Assembly (NCBI RefSeq): GCF_039536325.1
Contig: NZ_BAAAYO010000006.1
Span: forward strand, 124,001 to 188,000
Length of the DNA stretch: 64,000 nt
Source: Paenibacillus_AB hodogayensis
Lineage (GTDB): Bacteria; Bacillota; Bacilli; Paenibacillales; NBRC-103111
Reading direction: 5' to 3'
Below the pieces are notes generated by a model that saw only the letters and a list, made by a program, of their open reading frames with translations, was not told the origin of the DNA and made no database searches. The translations under genes and the position numbers were made by a program. This document shows positions 50,593-60,034 of the stretch, piece after piece. How positions within the stretch are numbered: position 1 is the stretch's first letter; each line of letters starts with the position of its first letter.

Positions 50593-51252
50593 TTAGAAAC
50601 GGTCCCAGGACACAACGTCCTCAAGCGGCAGACGTGTTGTCGGATGCCCTTCATTCGTCGCCTTGCCGAGCGCGATCAGCATAACCGGCACGTAGTCGGC
50701 CGGAATACGGAATTCCTCGATCAATTTTGCAGCATCGTATCCGCCCATCGGAACCGTATCGTACCCTTTCGCCTTCGCCGCAAGCATCAACTGCATCGAC
50801 AGCAGCCCGCCATCGGTGAGTACGATGCCTCTCCGTTTTTCTTCCGGAAGCGATTGATACAGTTGAACCGTACGTTTGGCGAAATTCTGCTTCACTTCTT
50901 CCGTCATAAAGCCGGCTGCGACCGCTGCGCCGTAAATCTGCTCCGCCCTCTCATACCCTTTCATATCCCCCAACACGACGATGACAGCCGAAGCGTCCAC
51001 GACCTGCTGTTGGTTGAAGGCGATCGGCAGCAACTTCTGCTTAAGCTCGGCGTCCTGCAGCACCAGCAGCCGCCAAGGCTGTATGTTCGAAGAGGAAGGC
51101 GCCCGTGTAGCGGTGGTCAAAATGTCGCGGAGTTCTTCTTCCGGTATGCTCCATTGCGGGTCAAACGTTCTTACCGAGCGGCGCCCGTGGGCGACGGCGA
51201 AAAAATCGGTTTGCGACGATGCCTGAGTCGTTGTGGGTGTTGGTGTAGACAT
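50593..51252 (-). CDS. Nitroreductase family protein (YodC/MhqN-like)
   Basis: About 219 residues of the NADPH:FMN nitroreductase fold. Seen: GRRSVRTFDPQWSIPEEELR (FMN phosphate contact), TRAPSSSNIQPWRLLVLQD, the central DGGLLSMQLMLAAKAKGYDT and the C-terminal LIALGKATNEGHPTTRLPLE. In Bacillus such proteins reduce quinones and nitroaromatics and are induced by quinone stress through MarR-type repressors. The ATG follows GGAGG at 7 bases. A strong promoter with an overlapping inverted repeat lies upstream, suggesting repression of this kind. Confidence 0.92.
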   Translation of the reverse strand: MSTPTPTTTQASSQTDFFAVAHGRRSVRTFDPQWSIPEEELRDILTTATRAPSSSNIQPWRLLVLQDAELKQKLLPIAFNQQQVVDASAVIVVLGDMKGYERAEQIYGAAVAAGFMTEEVKQNFAKRTVQLYQSLPEEKRRGIVLTDGGLLSMQLMLAAKAKGYDTVPMGGYDAAKLIEEFRIPADYVPVMLIALGKATNEGHPTTRLPLEDVVSWDRF

Positions 51253-51319
51253 GAGAATTCCTCCAGTGCGTGTTTTCTTATTATGCTGAATCATAATGAT
51301 CGCTAACCATTGAAACGGT

Positions 51320-51370
51320 TATACTGTTCAAATCTATGCACAGTATATATCCTAACTGTTTCGGAGTCAA
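51320..51370 (-). promoter_or_regulatory. Promoter with overlapping 8-bp operator of the nitroreductase gene
   Basis: On the minus strand TTGACT (51365-51370), 17 bases, TATACT (51342-51347). The -10 is part of a perfect inverted repeat, TATACTGT (51320-51327 and 51340-51347 as its inverse), with a 12-base spacer. A wider near-perfect repeat (GAAACGGTTA with TAACTGTTTC) encloses it. The arrangement fits a repressor blocking RNA polymerase. Confidence 0.65.
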
Positions 51371-51421
51371 TCACAGTTTTATGAAAAAAAATTAAAATTT
51401 CCGCCATATTGCCCATAGGGA

Positions 51422-51450
51422 TTGTCCAACCTGTATTTAACTTGTACAAT
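51422..51450 (+). promoter_or_regulatory. Promoter of the amidohydrolase gene
   Basis: TTGTCC (51422-51427), 17 bases, TACAAT (51445-51450), 48 bases before the start codon. Confidence 0.65.
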
Positions 51451-51498
51451 GTTTTGGAGAACCGATCCCTATTCCTTTACAAAGCGAGGTTTCGCGCA

Positions 51499-52365
51499 AT
51501 GATCATCGATTGCCATAATCACCCGGATTGGTACGGGTACGACATCTCCCGCTACCTGGACAACATGAAGCAGTACCGTATCGACAAAACCTGGCTGCTC
51601 AGCTGGGAATGCCCCGATGACGAGTACAATCCCGCCTACAAGAAAAACATTCCGGACGCGGGGCTGCCGGACGGACCGATCTCGTTCCGCCGCTGTGCAG
51701 CTTATGCGGAGCAATATCCCGACAAGTTCATTCTCGGCTACGCCCCGGACCCGCGACGCCCGGATGCGATCGATAAGCTCGACCACGCTATCCGGCTCTA
51801 CGGGGTACGCGTCTATGGGGAAATCAAGCTGCGGATGATGTACGATAATCCCGATGCGATCCGGCTGTTCCGTTTTTGCGGAAAAAAAGGATTGCCCGTT
51901 ACCGTCCATATCGACTACGAATTCGACAGCGGCTCTGCCTATCCGCGTCCGAACTGGTGGTACGGAGGCGGCATCGATTCGTTCGAACGCGCCGTCCGTG
52001 CTTGTCCGGACACGACGTTCCTCGGCCACGCTCCCGGATTCTGGGCGCATATCTCTGGAGACGATCAATACGACAAGACGGCGTACCCGAACGGTAAGGT
52101 CGCTCCCGGGGGCAAAGTCGGCGAGATGCTGCGCAAGTACCCGAACTTGTACTGCGACATATCCGCCGGTTCGGGCGCAAACGCATTCAAACGCGATCCG
52201 GAGTTCGCCCGCTCGTTCCTGCTGGAGTTCCAGGACCGCATCTTGTATGGACGCGACTACTTCGACAACGTGCATCAAGAAGTGCTGGAATCGCTCGACC
52301 TGCCCGCCGACGTGCTCGGCAAAATTTATTCGGGCAACGCCCTGAAGCTTGTTCCGTTGTCCTGA
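51499..52365 (+). CDS. Amidohydrolase family protein
   Basis: About 288 residues of the amidohydrolase-2 type TIM barrel. The N-terminal MIIDCHNHPDW has the first metal histidines, VTVHIDYEFDSG the next, then TFLGHAPGFWAH and the final aspartate in ILYGRDYFDNVH. Relatives decarboxylate aromatic acids or hydrolyse lactones and amides; the substrate here is unknown. The ATG at 51499 follows GCGAGG; the longer in-frame ATG at 51409 would start upstream of the promoter. It stands alone, with a weak hairpin after it. Confidence 0.88.
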   Translation: MIIDCHNHPDWYGYDISRYLDNMKQYRIDKTWLLSWECPDDEYNPAYKKNIPDAGLPDGPISFRRCAAYAEQYPDKFILGYAPDPRRPDAIDKLDHAIRLYGVRVYGEIKLRMMYDNPDAIRLFRFCGKKGLPVTVHIDYEFDSGSAYPRPNWWYGGGIDSFERAVRACPDTTFLGHAPGFWAHISGDDQYDKTAYPNGKVAPGGKVGEMLRKYPNLYCDISAGSGANAFKRDPEFARSFLLEFQDRILYGRDYFDNVHQEVLESLDLPADVLGKIYSGNALKLVPLS

Positions 52366-52397
52366 TTTCTCTGCCTTGGCATTTCATCCGCTGGGAT

Positions 52398-52421
52398 AGA
52401 CCTTGGTTGTTCTCAAGGTCT
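52398..52421. terminator. Hairpin between amidohydrolase and YesN-type genes
   Basis: AGACCTTG / CAAGGTCT is a perfect 8-bp stem with an 8-base loop. The T-run is modest on both sides, so it is a plausible shared terminator. Confidence 0.5.
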
Positions 52422-52428
52422 TCCCTGT

Positions 52429-53742
52429 TTAAGACGAACGTCCGCTCAGTTGTTCTTTCCTGAAATCTTGGGGACTTCTGTCCATCCATTTCTTAAACAC
52501 CTTGGCAAAATAAGAAAAATTCGAAAACCCGACCGATACGGCAATCGCGCTGATCGGCATTTCGGTTTTCGTCAGCATCTGCTGGGCCATATCTACACGC
52601 AGCTTGGCCGTATAATCGGTTACCGACATTCCCGTCTCCTTCTTGAACAGCTTCGAGGCGTAATCGGGATTCAGCCCGGCTGCTTCCCCCAACTGCTCCC
52701 GGGACACATGCTGGTCCAGTTGCTCCGCGATACAACGCTTCATCCGTTCAATGATCGGCTGGGAAACGGCCGATGTCCGAACCGCCGCCGGAACGGCCGG
52801 TGGATCGTCACTTAGTCCGAGCACGCGGCCGGGAGGATGGGCGTTAGCCTTCTCCATCGCTTTCAGCCGTTCGAAAGCTTGTCTGATGCCCTCTGCCGGC
52901 ACGTATTCTCCGATGCAGCAGTTCAACTCGCAATAAAAATATTGGCTGCACGCTTCGATATATTGATGGCAAGCCTCCCGCCATTTCTCCGGCTCCGCAT
53001 CGGCCTCGCCGTCTCCTGCGGCGATAGCGAGCAAGCCGCCCTCCTCCAGCGACACGACCTGGCTGAGATGGCCCGCTGCGCTTAGCATGCGCTCCGCCGT
53101 ATCGCGCATCGCAAACTCCATCGTCTGCCGTTCCGGAAAAGAAAACGGCCGTTCCCAGTTCCGCAACTGAATGTAGATCGGAAGAAATCGGTTATTGCGA
53201 GTAGCGAGCCCGCTCCCCGCCTCTTCAAGCGGCAGCGCATATATGCCGTTGTCGCCGGAAGCGAGCAACCGCCGCCAATACAGCTCGTTTATCGACGGCT
53301 CGTGGCTCTGCCACCGTTGATAATAGTGCTCATAGATCGCTTTGTAGTGGAGAGCGGCCTTGCTTTTTGCCAAATGGGCGACCGCCTTCACCATCGCTTG
53401 CTTCAATTCCCCATCCTCCGCGGGCTTCAGCAAATAGTCCAAACTGCCGAGCTTGACCGCTTGCTTGGCATAATGAAAATCCGCATGGCAGGTCAGCAAT
53501 ATCGAGACCGTGTGCGGATGTGCCCGGCCAACCCAGCTCAACAGCTCCAGTCCGTTCTCCTGCGGCATCTCGATATCGCATAACAGAATGTCCACCGTAC
53601 GCGTGCCGAATATTTGCCTGGCTTGGTTCGCGCTTTGCGCTTCGAGCACTTCCCCGATTCCGAGCAAGTCCCAGTCCAGGCTGGCTCGAATGCCGCGGGC
53701 GATATGAACCTCGTCGTCTACGATCAACAAACTATATTTCAT
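52429..53742 (-). CDS. YesN-type response regulator with AraC output domain
   Basis: 437 residues. The receiver domain (1-120) has the acidic pair VDDE (residues 9-11), phospho-acceptor Asp56 in LLCDIEMPQENG, and the Lys of LLKPAEDG. A middle region of about 200 residues is less conserved. The last 100 residues are an AraC helix-turn-helix pair (EAAGLNPDYASKLFKKETGM, ISAIAVSVGFSNFSYFAKVF). It is the partner of the adjoining YesM kinase, whose gene overlaps it by 11 bases. It probably activates the promoter upstream of 60958. Confidence 0.94.
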   Translation of the reverse strand: MKYSLLIVDDEVHIARGIRASLDWDLLGIGEVLEAQSANQARQIFGTRTVDILLCDIEMPQENGLELLSWVGRAHPHTVSILLTCHADFHYAKQAVKLGSLDYLLKPAEDGELKQAMVKAVAHLAKSKAALHYKAIYEHYYQRWQSHEPSINELYWRRLLASGDNGIYALPLEEAGSGLATRNNRFLPIYIQLRNWERPFSFPERQTMEFAMRDTAERMLSAAGHLSQVVSLEEGGLLAIAAGDGEADAEPEKWREACHQYIEACSQYFYCELNCCIGEYVPAEGIRQAFERLKAMEKANAHPPGRVLGLSDDPPAVPAAVRTSAVSQPIIERMKRCIAEQLDQHVSREQLGEAAGLNPDYASKLFKKETGMSVTDYTAKLRVDMAQQMLTKTEMPISAIAVSVGFSNFSYFAKVFKKWMDRSPQDFRKEQLSGRSS

Positions 53743-55495
53743 GCTCGGACCCCTCCTTGTCCTCTGTACGCCGCTTCTGAGGAAACCAAATCTGAACGAG
53801 CGCTCCTCCCTCCGGATGATTCCCGAACGAAATCCGCGCCGCTGCCGGGAAAGCGAGGAGCAGCCTCCGCGTCGTGTTCCAGATGCCGATCCCCTCGCCC
53901 GTATCGTTGACGGATTGCTCGTCCGTCCGCAGCAGCCGGAGGATTTCTTCCCCGAAGCCTTTGCCGTTATCCCGCACCGTTAACGTACACATGCCCTCCG
54001 GATCGAGCGGGTCGGATTGTGCCCGTACGCTCAATTGCGTAAAACGGTCCAGATCGACGGCATGCTTGATCGTATTTTCCACGAAGGTGTGAATGAGCAG
54101 CGGCGGAATGAGACAATCGGCCACAGCCTCCTCCACCGAGATCGCAAACGTCAAGTTTTGCGGAAATCGCACTTCCTGTATGTGCAAATAGTGATGAATG
54201 TGGTTGAATTCCTCGCGCAGCGATACGAACGGCGTGCCGCTGCGAAACATATAACGGAAATATTGAATCAATGATAGCGACAGCTTGCGTATCATCTCAT
54301 AGTTTTGAGATTGAGCAAAGTAATAAACGGTATTCAGGGCGTTCAGGAAAAAATGGGGGTTGATTTGCATCTGCAAATGTTTCAGCTCTGCATTCTGGAA
54401 GCGCAGCTTCTCCTCGTAAATGTGAATCTTCAGCTCTCCGATCTCCGCCATCATATCGTTGAATGCCTTGTTCATAATCTGAAATTCCTTCGCTCCGCTG
54501 CCGGACGACGCTCTGACGTTGAGGTAGCCCTCCTGGGCCCTCTTCATCACGCCAATCAATCTGTAGATAGGCAGGAGGAACACCCGCCGGTAATAGAAGA
54601 AGACGACGGGAAGCAGAATGATCGAGGAAATCGTGACACCGGATATGATCTGCTTGAAATGCGGCAGACTCTCCAGCACGCGGCTTTCGGGGACTAGCGC
54701 ATTCAAGTAGAACGAGCCTTCCTCGGACTTCCGGCGGATGGACAAATACCGCCCGTCAGCCCCTTTCAAAGTATCCCCATCGCGGTCTCTTGTCCAGTCG
54801 ATTTCGTTCTGGCGAATATACGATTGCGCCCCGATCGGCCGGCCGTCGCCGCTGACGAAAAACGTTTTGCCGTTGCGTCCCGTATCGATCTGCTGCAAAG
54901 GCTCGGCAAAATGCTCGATCCCCATCCAGGCCCCCACATATACGTTCCCCGTCCGGACGATCCGAACCATGTAATCCGTTCCGCCGATCTCCATCGTCAG
55001 CCATTCCTCGTTATCCGATGAGACCGGGTGCGAGATGCGCCCGATCAGCGCCTCCTTGATGAGCTCGCTGCGCTCGAAATTCCCAGAAGGCCTGCGGGAG
55101 CTGATATATTCGCCGTTGCTTTGGGAATAGACGAAGAAAGAATCCAGGTACCGGTAATTCGTAATATCCGAGGATAGCCGGTTAAGTAAACGTACCTTTG
55201 CAAAATGATAGTCCGTATCGTCCTCGGACCGAACGGAGTCCAGCAGCAGCAGGTCGGTCTCGCGCACGATCAGATCGTACAAGTAGTCGTCCGCGATGCT
55301 CAGGCTTTGGTCCACTTGCTTCATGTACAAGGCGGTTAAATCCGCATAGGTGTACGCGACCTGGTTGCGCACGACATGAATGGCATAGAAATTATTGTAG
55401 ATAAGAAGAACGGAAAGCGGAATTATGACGACAAGGAAGCCGCCTATGAGTTTAAAGCCGAGGGATGATACAAAATCCAGACGCCGAATATCCAT
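53732..55495 (-). CDS. YesM-type sensor histidine kinase
   Basis: 587 residues. A membrane helix lies at about 13-33 (FKLIGGFLVVIIPLSVLLIY), then an extracellular sensor of about 250 residues, a second helix near 290, a HAMP region, the HisKA_7TM-like His_kinase block (LKHLQMQINPHFFLNALNTV, with the phospho-accepting His) and an HATPase domain (VRDNGKGFGEEIL, EGIGIWNTTRRL). This class senses extracellular sugars, often through a binding protein. It overlaps the response regulator gene by 11 bases and follows the GH20-like gene in the same direction. Confidence 0.94.
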   Translation of the reverse strand: MDIRRLDFVSSLGFKLIGGFLVVIIPLSVLLIYNNFYAIHVVRNQVAYTYADLTALYMKQVDQSLSIADDYLYDLIVRETDLLLLDSVRSEDDTDYHFAKVRLLNRLSSDITNYRYLDSFFVYSQSNGEYISSRRPSGNFERSELIKEALIGRISHPVSSDNEEWLTMEIGGTDYMVRIVRTGNVYVGAWMGIEHFAEPLQQIDTGRNGKTFFVSGDGRPIGAQSYIRQNEIDWTRDRDGDTLKGADGRYLSIRRKSEEGSFYLNALVPESRVLESLPHFKQIISGVTISSIILLPVVFFYYRRVFLLPIYRLIGVMKRAQEGYLNVRASSGSGAKEFQIMNKAFNDMMAEIGELKIHIYEEKLRFQNAELKHLQMQINPHFFLNALNTVYYFAQSQNYEMIRKLSLSLIQYFRYMFRSGTPFVSLREEFNHIHHYLHIQEVRFPQNLTFAISVEEAVADCLIPPLLIHTFVENTIKHAVDLDRFTQLSVRAQSDPLDPEGMCTLTVRDNGKGFGEEILRLLRTDEQSVNDTGEGIGIWNTTRRLLLAFPAAARISFGNHPEGGALVQIWFPQKRRTEDKEGSEHEI

Positions 55496-55544
55496 CCAAG
55501 AGAAGCCTCCCAGCCGTGCCTAAGGTGTGCTTCCAGAATACCAC

Positions 55545-55575
55545 GAGAGCTGACCTTTCGGTCAGCCCTCTTTTA
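55545..55575. terminator. Hairpin between the GH20-like and kinase genes
   Basis: GCTGACC-TTTC-GGTCAGC is a 7-bp stem. The T-run is on the plus strand (CTCTTTTATT), so on the minus operon it may only reduce read-through into the two-component genes. Confidence 0.4.
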
Positions 55576-55592
55576 TTACCGTCCGGTACCGA

Positions 55593-57536
55593 TCAGGTGA
55601 CGGACTCCAGCCGACCCAGCTCGTCCTCGTACTGCTTCAGCAGCGTACGGAACGACTGCATGCTGGACAACAATCCGCCCGCCCGATTGCGCATATGCCA
55701 CAATCGCTCGTATTCGGCGATCGTCTTGCGCAGCTTGTCGATAATCTCCTGTAAAAACGCCTTTTCCGCAGTTACGTCCTGAAGGCCGATCCGGTACATA
55801 TACCGGTGGAGACCGACCCCCTGTTCGATGAGCCGGATCGTATTCTCCAGCTCCGCCGCGACCGTATTCGCATCTTCGACGGACATACGTACTTCCTTCA
55901 GCCGAAGACTCATCCGCTCCAGCCATTCGATCAGAGCCTCGTATTGATAATCGATGGCGTACTCCAGCTGAACTCCGCCCATCATCGAGAATACCTGAAT
56001 CAGATCCTTTAGCCCCTGCTCCAGCTCCTCGACCGAAAGCAGTCCTCTCGTCAGCACATAATTCGTATACGTCATATTCATCAGCGTGCTGCGCTCCAGA
56101 TGGTAATAGTCGCCCAGCTCCATCAGGAACGCCCCTATGACTCCGCTGCGGTCCTGAAAAATGGCATCGTTCAAATACGTCTCCATCTCGTGCTCGCGGT
56201 TCGCCTCCACCTGCCAGCTCACACCCGCTGCATACACATAGCCGGGATAGCTGACCGGCAGCGACTGCCAGTGGCCCATATCGCCCCAATCGGTGACGAT
56301 CAGTCCGCCTGCGCCGTATTTGAGGCCGTTCTCCGCCGCATCGAGAATGTTCTTCTTCATGTTCGCCGTCCGCCCGGACAGCGTCGTCCACGAGCTGGTT
56401 CCGGGACATACATAGAATGAGATTCCGTTGTCCCGCAGCAGCCGGCAATGATTCTCGAACGAGCTTGCGCCCTCGTAATTCCAATCCAGCACGATTACGT
56501 CCTTCGGCAGAGACGGAATCACTTCCGGGTGCCGGGTGACGATATCGCCCCACATAAGCGTTTTCTTGCCATGCTTGCGAACTGCATCGAACACTTTGGA
56601 GGCGAACTCCATATACAGGCTGCCGACACCAATCTCGGCTGCGCGTTCCTTACTTTTGCCCATACCCAATTCGAAGGGCTCATCCATATTCACGTTGACA
56701 AAGGACGAAGTGAAGTTCGGAAGAAGCTCATCGAACAAGTCCGTTACAAGCTCGATCGACCGCGGGTCCAGCGGATTCAAGGTAGAAGCCGGCATATGCC
56801 AGGCAGGCGTAATCGCAAACCCTTCGGGAAGCTCGGCCAGCTCTTGGAACCCTTCCTTCGCCAGCCAAGGTGCCATATGACCGAAGCAATTCTGATTCGG
56901 CACCAGATCGACGAACCGCTTCTTGGCGTACGCGTCCAGTTCCTGGAATTCCTTGGCCGTAATCGGCGTCTCCTCGGGAAACAGTTCGCTGTACTTCTCG
57001 TATTCGAAGCAATACCCTTCCATGTACAGTTGAAGATGGTTCAGCTTCAACTCGGTCATCTTGTCGATCAGGGCGTACAGCGTCTCCATCTTGGGAATTT
57101 TGTTCCGGCCGATATCCAGCATGATCCCCCGGACCTCCAGATCCGGCTCGTCCTCGATGGCGCAATTCGGCAGCGAGCCGCCATAACGGCGCAGCAGCTG
57201 TTCAAAGGTAATTACCGCATAGTGTAGTCCCGCTGCCCCGCTGTACGTTATCTCGACCCGGTTGCCGCTCAGTTCGAGCCGATACCCTTGCGGATGCAAG
57301 TCCGGGCGCCGGCGGACGGTGACCTGCGTATCGTCCACCGGGCCGCCGCTATCCTGCGTATACCGCTCCAACGCGGAACAGATCCGTTCCTCTGCCCGCA
57401 CGTCCGACACTGCACTCTCTTCAGCTTCGGTCGTTTCCATGCTAATGTTTACGCGGCTTTTAAAGGAGGTTTGCCCCTCCGTCCGATAAACTCCTCGCGG
57501 TTGGGGATACAGGTATAAAGAATCGATCATATTCAT
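55593..57536 (-). CDS. Glycoside hydrolase family 20-like beta-N-acetylhexosaminidase
   Basis: About 647 residues. The N-terminal GH20b-like domain covers about 1-130 (ending YAVITFEQLLRRYGG), then a TIM barrel begins at EVRGIMLDIGRNKIPKMETL. The substrate-assisted Asp-Glu pair is Asp285-Glu286 (VNVNMDEPFELGMGKS); the usual His-x-Gly-Gly before it is replaced by Asn-rich residues. A helical tail of about 160 residues follows. It lacks a signal peptide, so it should cleave imported N-acetylhexosaminides in the cytoplasm. The second ATG (57530) has the better spacing to GAGGAG. It lies 21 bases after the binding-protein gene. Confidence 0.88.
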   Translation of the reverse strand: MNMIDSLYLYPQPRGVYRTEGQTSFKSRVNISMETTEAEESAVSDVRAEERICSALERYTQDSGGPVDDTQVTVRRRPDLHPQGYRLELSGNRVEITYSGAAGLHYAVITFEQLLRRYGGSLPNCAIEDEPDLEVRGIMLDIGRNKIPKMETLYALIDKMTELKLNHLQLYMEGYCFEYEKYSELFPEETPITAKEFQELDAYAKKRFVDLVPNQNCFGHMAPWLAKEGFQELAELPEGFAITPAWHMPASTLNPLDPRSIELVTDLFDELLPNFTSSFVNVNMDEPFELGMGKSKERAAEIGVGSLYMEFASKVFDAVRKHGKKTLMWGDIVTRHPEVIPSLPKDVIVLDWNYEGASSFENHCRLLRDNGISFYVCPGTSSWTTLSGRTANMKKNILDAAENGLKYGAGGLIVTDWGDMGHWQSLPVSYPGYVYAAGVSWQVEANREHEMETYLNDAIFQDRSGVIGAFLMELGDYYHLERSTLMNMTYTNYVLTRGLLSVEELEQGLKDLIQVFSMMGGVQLEYAIDYQYEALIEWLERMSLRLKEVRMSVEDANTVAAELENTIRLIEQGVGLHRYMYRIGLQDVTAEKAFLQEIIDKLRKTIAEYERLWHMRNRAGGLLSSMQSFRTLLKQYEDELGRLESVT

Positions 57537-57557
57537 CTCTCCTCTTTTCGTTGCGGA

Positions 57558-59066
57558 TTACGGCTTGGCGGCCGCCCATGCATTCAACTGCTTTTGCTTC
57601 TCGGCAATGACCTTGTCGATGCCGGCTATCTTCAGCTTTTCGATAAATTGCGGGAGCACCTTCTTGGTATCGACGGAGCCGGTTTCCAGGCTGGTCGCGT
57701 ACTGGGACGTCACATTCATCAGGGCTGCAATCTCCGTCTTCACCGGCGAGGTGTCGAACGAAAACCCGAGCGCCTTGGACTTCGTCGCTTCATTATTGAA
57801 ATTTTTCAGCTTGTCCCAAAGCGCCGGGTCATTGCCTTCCCATATATGGCTGAGCGTCTGGTTACCGAACAGAAAGCTGAACGAGCTATTGTTGTAGCCG
57901 ACTGTCGCAGCGCTGACTCCGTCCGGGTAGGCGATCAGACCGTCGGGTTTCACGGTGTAATGCTTCCCGGCCACTCCCCAATCGAACAAATTGACGATAT
58001 CGGCATCGGCGTACATCAGATTCAGGAACTGCATCGCTTTATCCGCGTTTTTCGTGTTGCGGGCAATACCGAATTGCGCAACCGTAATATTGCTCGTGGA
58101 CGTATAAGCCCCGCCCAATCGGGCCGCCACCAGCTCGACTCCCGCCGCCAGCGATTCTTGCCTCTCGATGCCCGGCTTCATGCTGGCGAAATAAGCAAAC
58201 GCTTGCTTCGAGCGGAACAAATCGTAGGCGTTTACGTTGCTGGTCGCTACGTCCCTCGACAAATAACCGGCCGTATACCAGTTCCGCATCGTGTCCAAGT
58301 AACCGGCATATTGGTCGGACTCGTACCAATCCACGACCTTCAACCCGTTATCGTACCCGGGAAGCGCTCCGAACAGATCGCCCAGCCCGTCCACAGCCCC
58401 TCTTGCCAGAAAAAAGACAGGCGTAGCGCCGGTCAGATTGGCCAAAGGCGTAATGCCCGGCTCCTTCTGCTTGATCATATCCAGCACTTTCCCTACGTCG
58501 TCCAGCGTGCGGATGGACGATACGTCGATGTTGTATTTGGCGACCAGATCCTTGCGCATCAGAACGCCCGATCCGGCAGCAAAATCCCTGACGCTTGGAA
58601 CCGCGTACAGCTTCCCGTTGATTTCGGCGCCTTTGAGGTAAGCTTTTCCGACCGCATTTTTAATATCGGAGCCGTGCTTGTCAATCAGATCGTTCAGCGG
58701 CAGCAGGCTGCCTTTTACGGTATCCGTGGTGTATTCGGACCCGAGCGTGACGATCAGATCGAGCTTCTCGTTGCCCGCAATCATCAGGTTTTTTTGCTGT
58801 GCCCAAGCACTGAACGAGATCGGCAGCAGCTTGACGGTGGCATTGATTTTTCTCAAAGCGATCTGATTGATCGCGTCTTGAACCAGCGACAGATCCTTCT
58901 GATTTTCGCCCGGGTAGGCGATCGTAAGCTCGTAAGGCTTCCCCATCTCTCCCGATCCGGAGACGGCTTCCTTGCCGCCCTCCGTTTTGCTCCCGGAAGA
59001 GCATCCCCCGAGCACCATGACGACAATAAGACTGATGAATGCGAACGTGCGCTTTCTTCTGATCAT
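57558..59066 (-). CDS. Extracellular solute-binding lipoprotein of a sugar ABC transporter
   Basis: About 502 residues. A lipoprotein signal peptide (IRRKRTF, a hydrophobic run, then LGGCSS lipobox) anchors it outside the membrane. The large two-lobe fold (over 450 residues) is typical of the LplA/YtcQ class that feeds LplB/YtcP permeases. I use the ATG at 59066, 6 bases after GGGGAG; a longer open frame upstream lacks a signal. It lies between the permease and hexosaminidase genes, so the ligand is probably an N-acetylhexosamine-containing oligosaccharide. Confidence 0.92.
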   Translation of the reverse strand: MIRRKRTFAFISLIVVMVLGGCSSGSKTEGGKEAVSGSGEMGKPYELTIAYPGENQKDLSLVQDAINQIALRKINATVKLLPISFSAWAQQKNLMIAGNEKLDLIVTLGSEYTTDTVKGSLLPLNDLIDKHGSDIKNAVGKAYLKGAEINGKLYAVPSVRDFAAGSGVLMRKDLVAKYNIDVSSIRTLDDVGKVLDMIKQKEPGITPLANLTGATPVFFLARGAVDGLGDLFGALPGYDNGLKVVDWYESDQYAGYLDTMRNWYTAGYLSRDVATSNVNAYDLFRSKQAFAYFASMKPGIERQESLAAGVELVAARLGGAYTSTSNITVAQFGIARNTKNADKAMQFLNLMYADADIVNLFDWGVAGKHYTVKPDGLIAYPDGVSAATVGYNNSSFSFLFGNQTLSHIWEGNDPALWDKLKNFNNEATKSKALGFSFDTSPVKTEIAALMNVTSQYATSLETGSVDTKKVLPQFIEKLKIAGIDKVIAEKQKQLNAWAAAKP

Positions 59067-59119
59067 GCCCATCTCCCCGCTTGATTTGTTTATGCTCATC
59101 AGCGATTGCTGAGTGAAAC

Positions 59120-60007
59120 CTACCCTTTGACTGCGCCTACCGTCAGCCCTTTGACAAAAAAACGCTGGAAGAACGGATAGGCCATAATTAGCGGCAGCGT
59201 GCCAATGACGGCCATCGCCATCTGAATCGACTCGCTCGGGGTATCCGCCGCCAAGCGGGACGCCTCGCCCATCGTACTGTTGTTTTTCAAATACTGCATG
59301 TCCATCAGAATGCGGTTGAGCAGGTTTTGCAGGCTGAACAGCTTGTTGTCGGTAACATAGATCAAACCGTTGAACCAATCGTTCCAATATCCGATCATTT
59401 GCGTAAGGCCGGTCGTGGCCAGTATCGGAAGCGAAAGCGGCAGCACCATTTTATAAAAAATTTTGAACTCCCCGGCCCCGTCCACATAAGCGGATTCGAG
59501 AATCGGCACGGGAATGGACGTCGTGAAAAACGTCCGCAGCAGCAAAATGATAAAGCCGTTCGTCAGCAGACCGGGGATCAGAAGCGCCCAAAGCGTGTTT
59601 TTGATATCGAAAATTTGCGTATACACGAGGTAAGTAGGAACCAGCCCTCCGTTGAACAGCAGCGTGAAAAAGATTGCAAACATCCAGAAGTTTTTGAAGG
59701 GCAGGCCGTTCCGAGATAGAGGATAAGCCAGCAAGGCCGAAATCGCGATGCCAGCCACGGTGCCCGTAACCGTAACGAAGATCGAGATGCCGTAGCCCCG
59801 CATGACCGCCTCGGATTGATTCCAGATGTACCGGTAAGCATCCAAACTCGCCTTGCTTGGCACAAAAGTGAACCCGTGAGCGAGCAATGCGCTCTTTTCG
59901 GTCAAGGAAGCAGATATGAGCAGCCATAAAGGCAGCATGGACAGCAAGCACAAAAGCAGCAAACCCGCGTGCAGCGAGAAGCGCCAAACCCCGTTCGATT
60001 TTGTCAT
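59120..60007 (-). CDS. Carbohydrate ABC transporter permease, YtcP/LplC-like
   Basis: 295 residues, six membrane helices, starting SLHAGLLLLCLLSMLPLWLL. The ATPase-contact loop reads ILESAYVDGAGEFKIFYKMV and the end is FVKGLTVGAVKG, as in other members of this group. It pairs with the LplB-like permease 27 bases upstream and the lipoprotein encoded downstream. No ATPase gene is in the operon, as is usual for CUT1 systems using a shared MsmX-type ATPase. The ATG follows AAAGGAG. Confidence 0.93.
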   Translation of the reverse strand: MTKSNGVWRFSLHAGLLLLCLLSMLPLWLLISASLTEKSALLAHGFTFVPSKASLDAYRYIWNQSEAVMRGYGISIFVTVTGTVAGIAISALLAYPLSRNGLPFKNFWMFAIFFTLLFNGGLVPTYLVYTQIFDIKNTLWALLIPGLLTNGFIILLLRTFFTTSIPVPILESAYVDGAGEFKIFYKMVLPLSLPILATTGLTQMIGYWNDWFNGLIYVTDNKLFSLQNLLNRILMDMQYLKNNSTMGEASRLAADTPSESIQMAMAVIGTLPLIMAYPFFQRFFVKGLTVGAVKG

Positions 60008-60034
60008 GTGGTGCTCCTTTCATAGCGGTATGGT

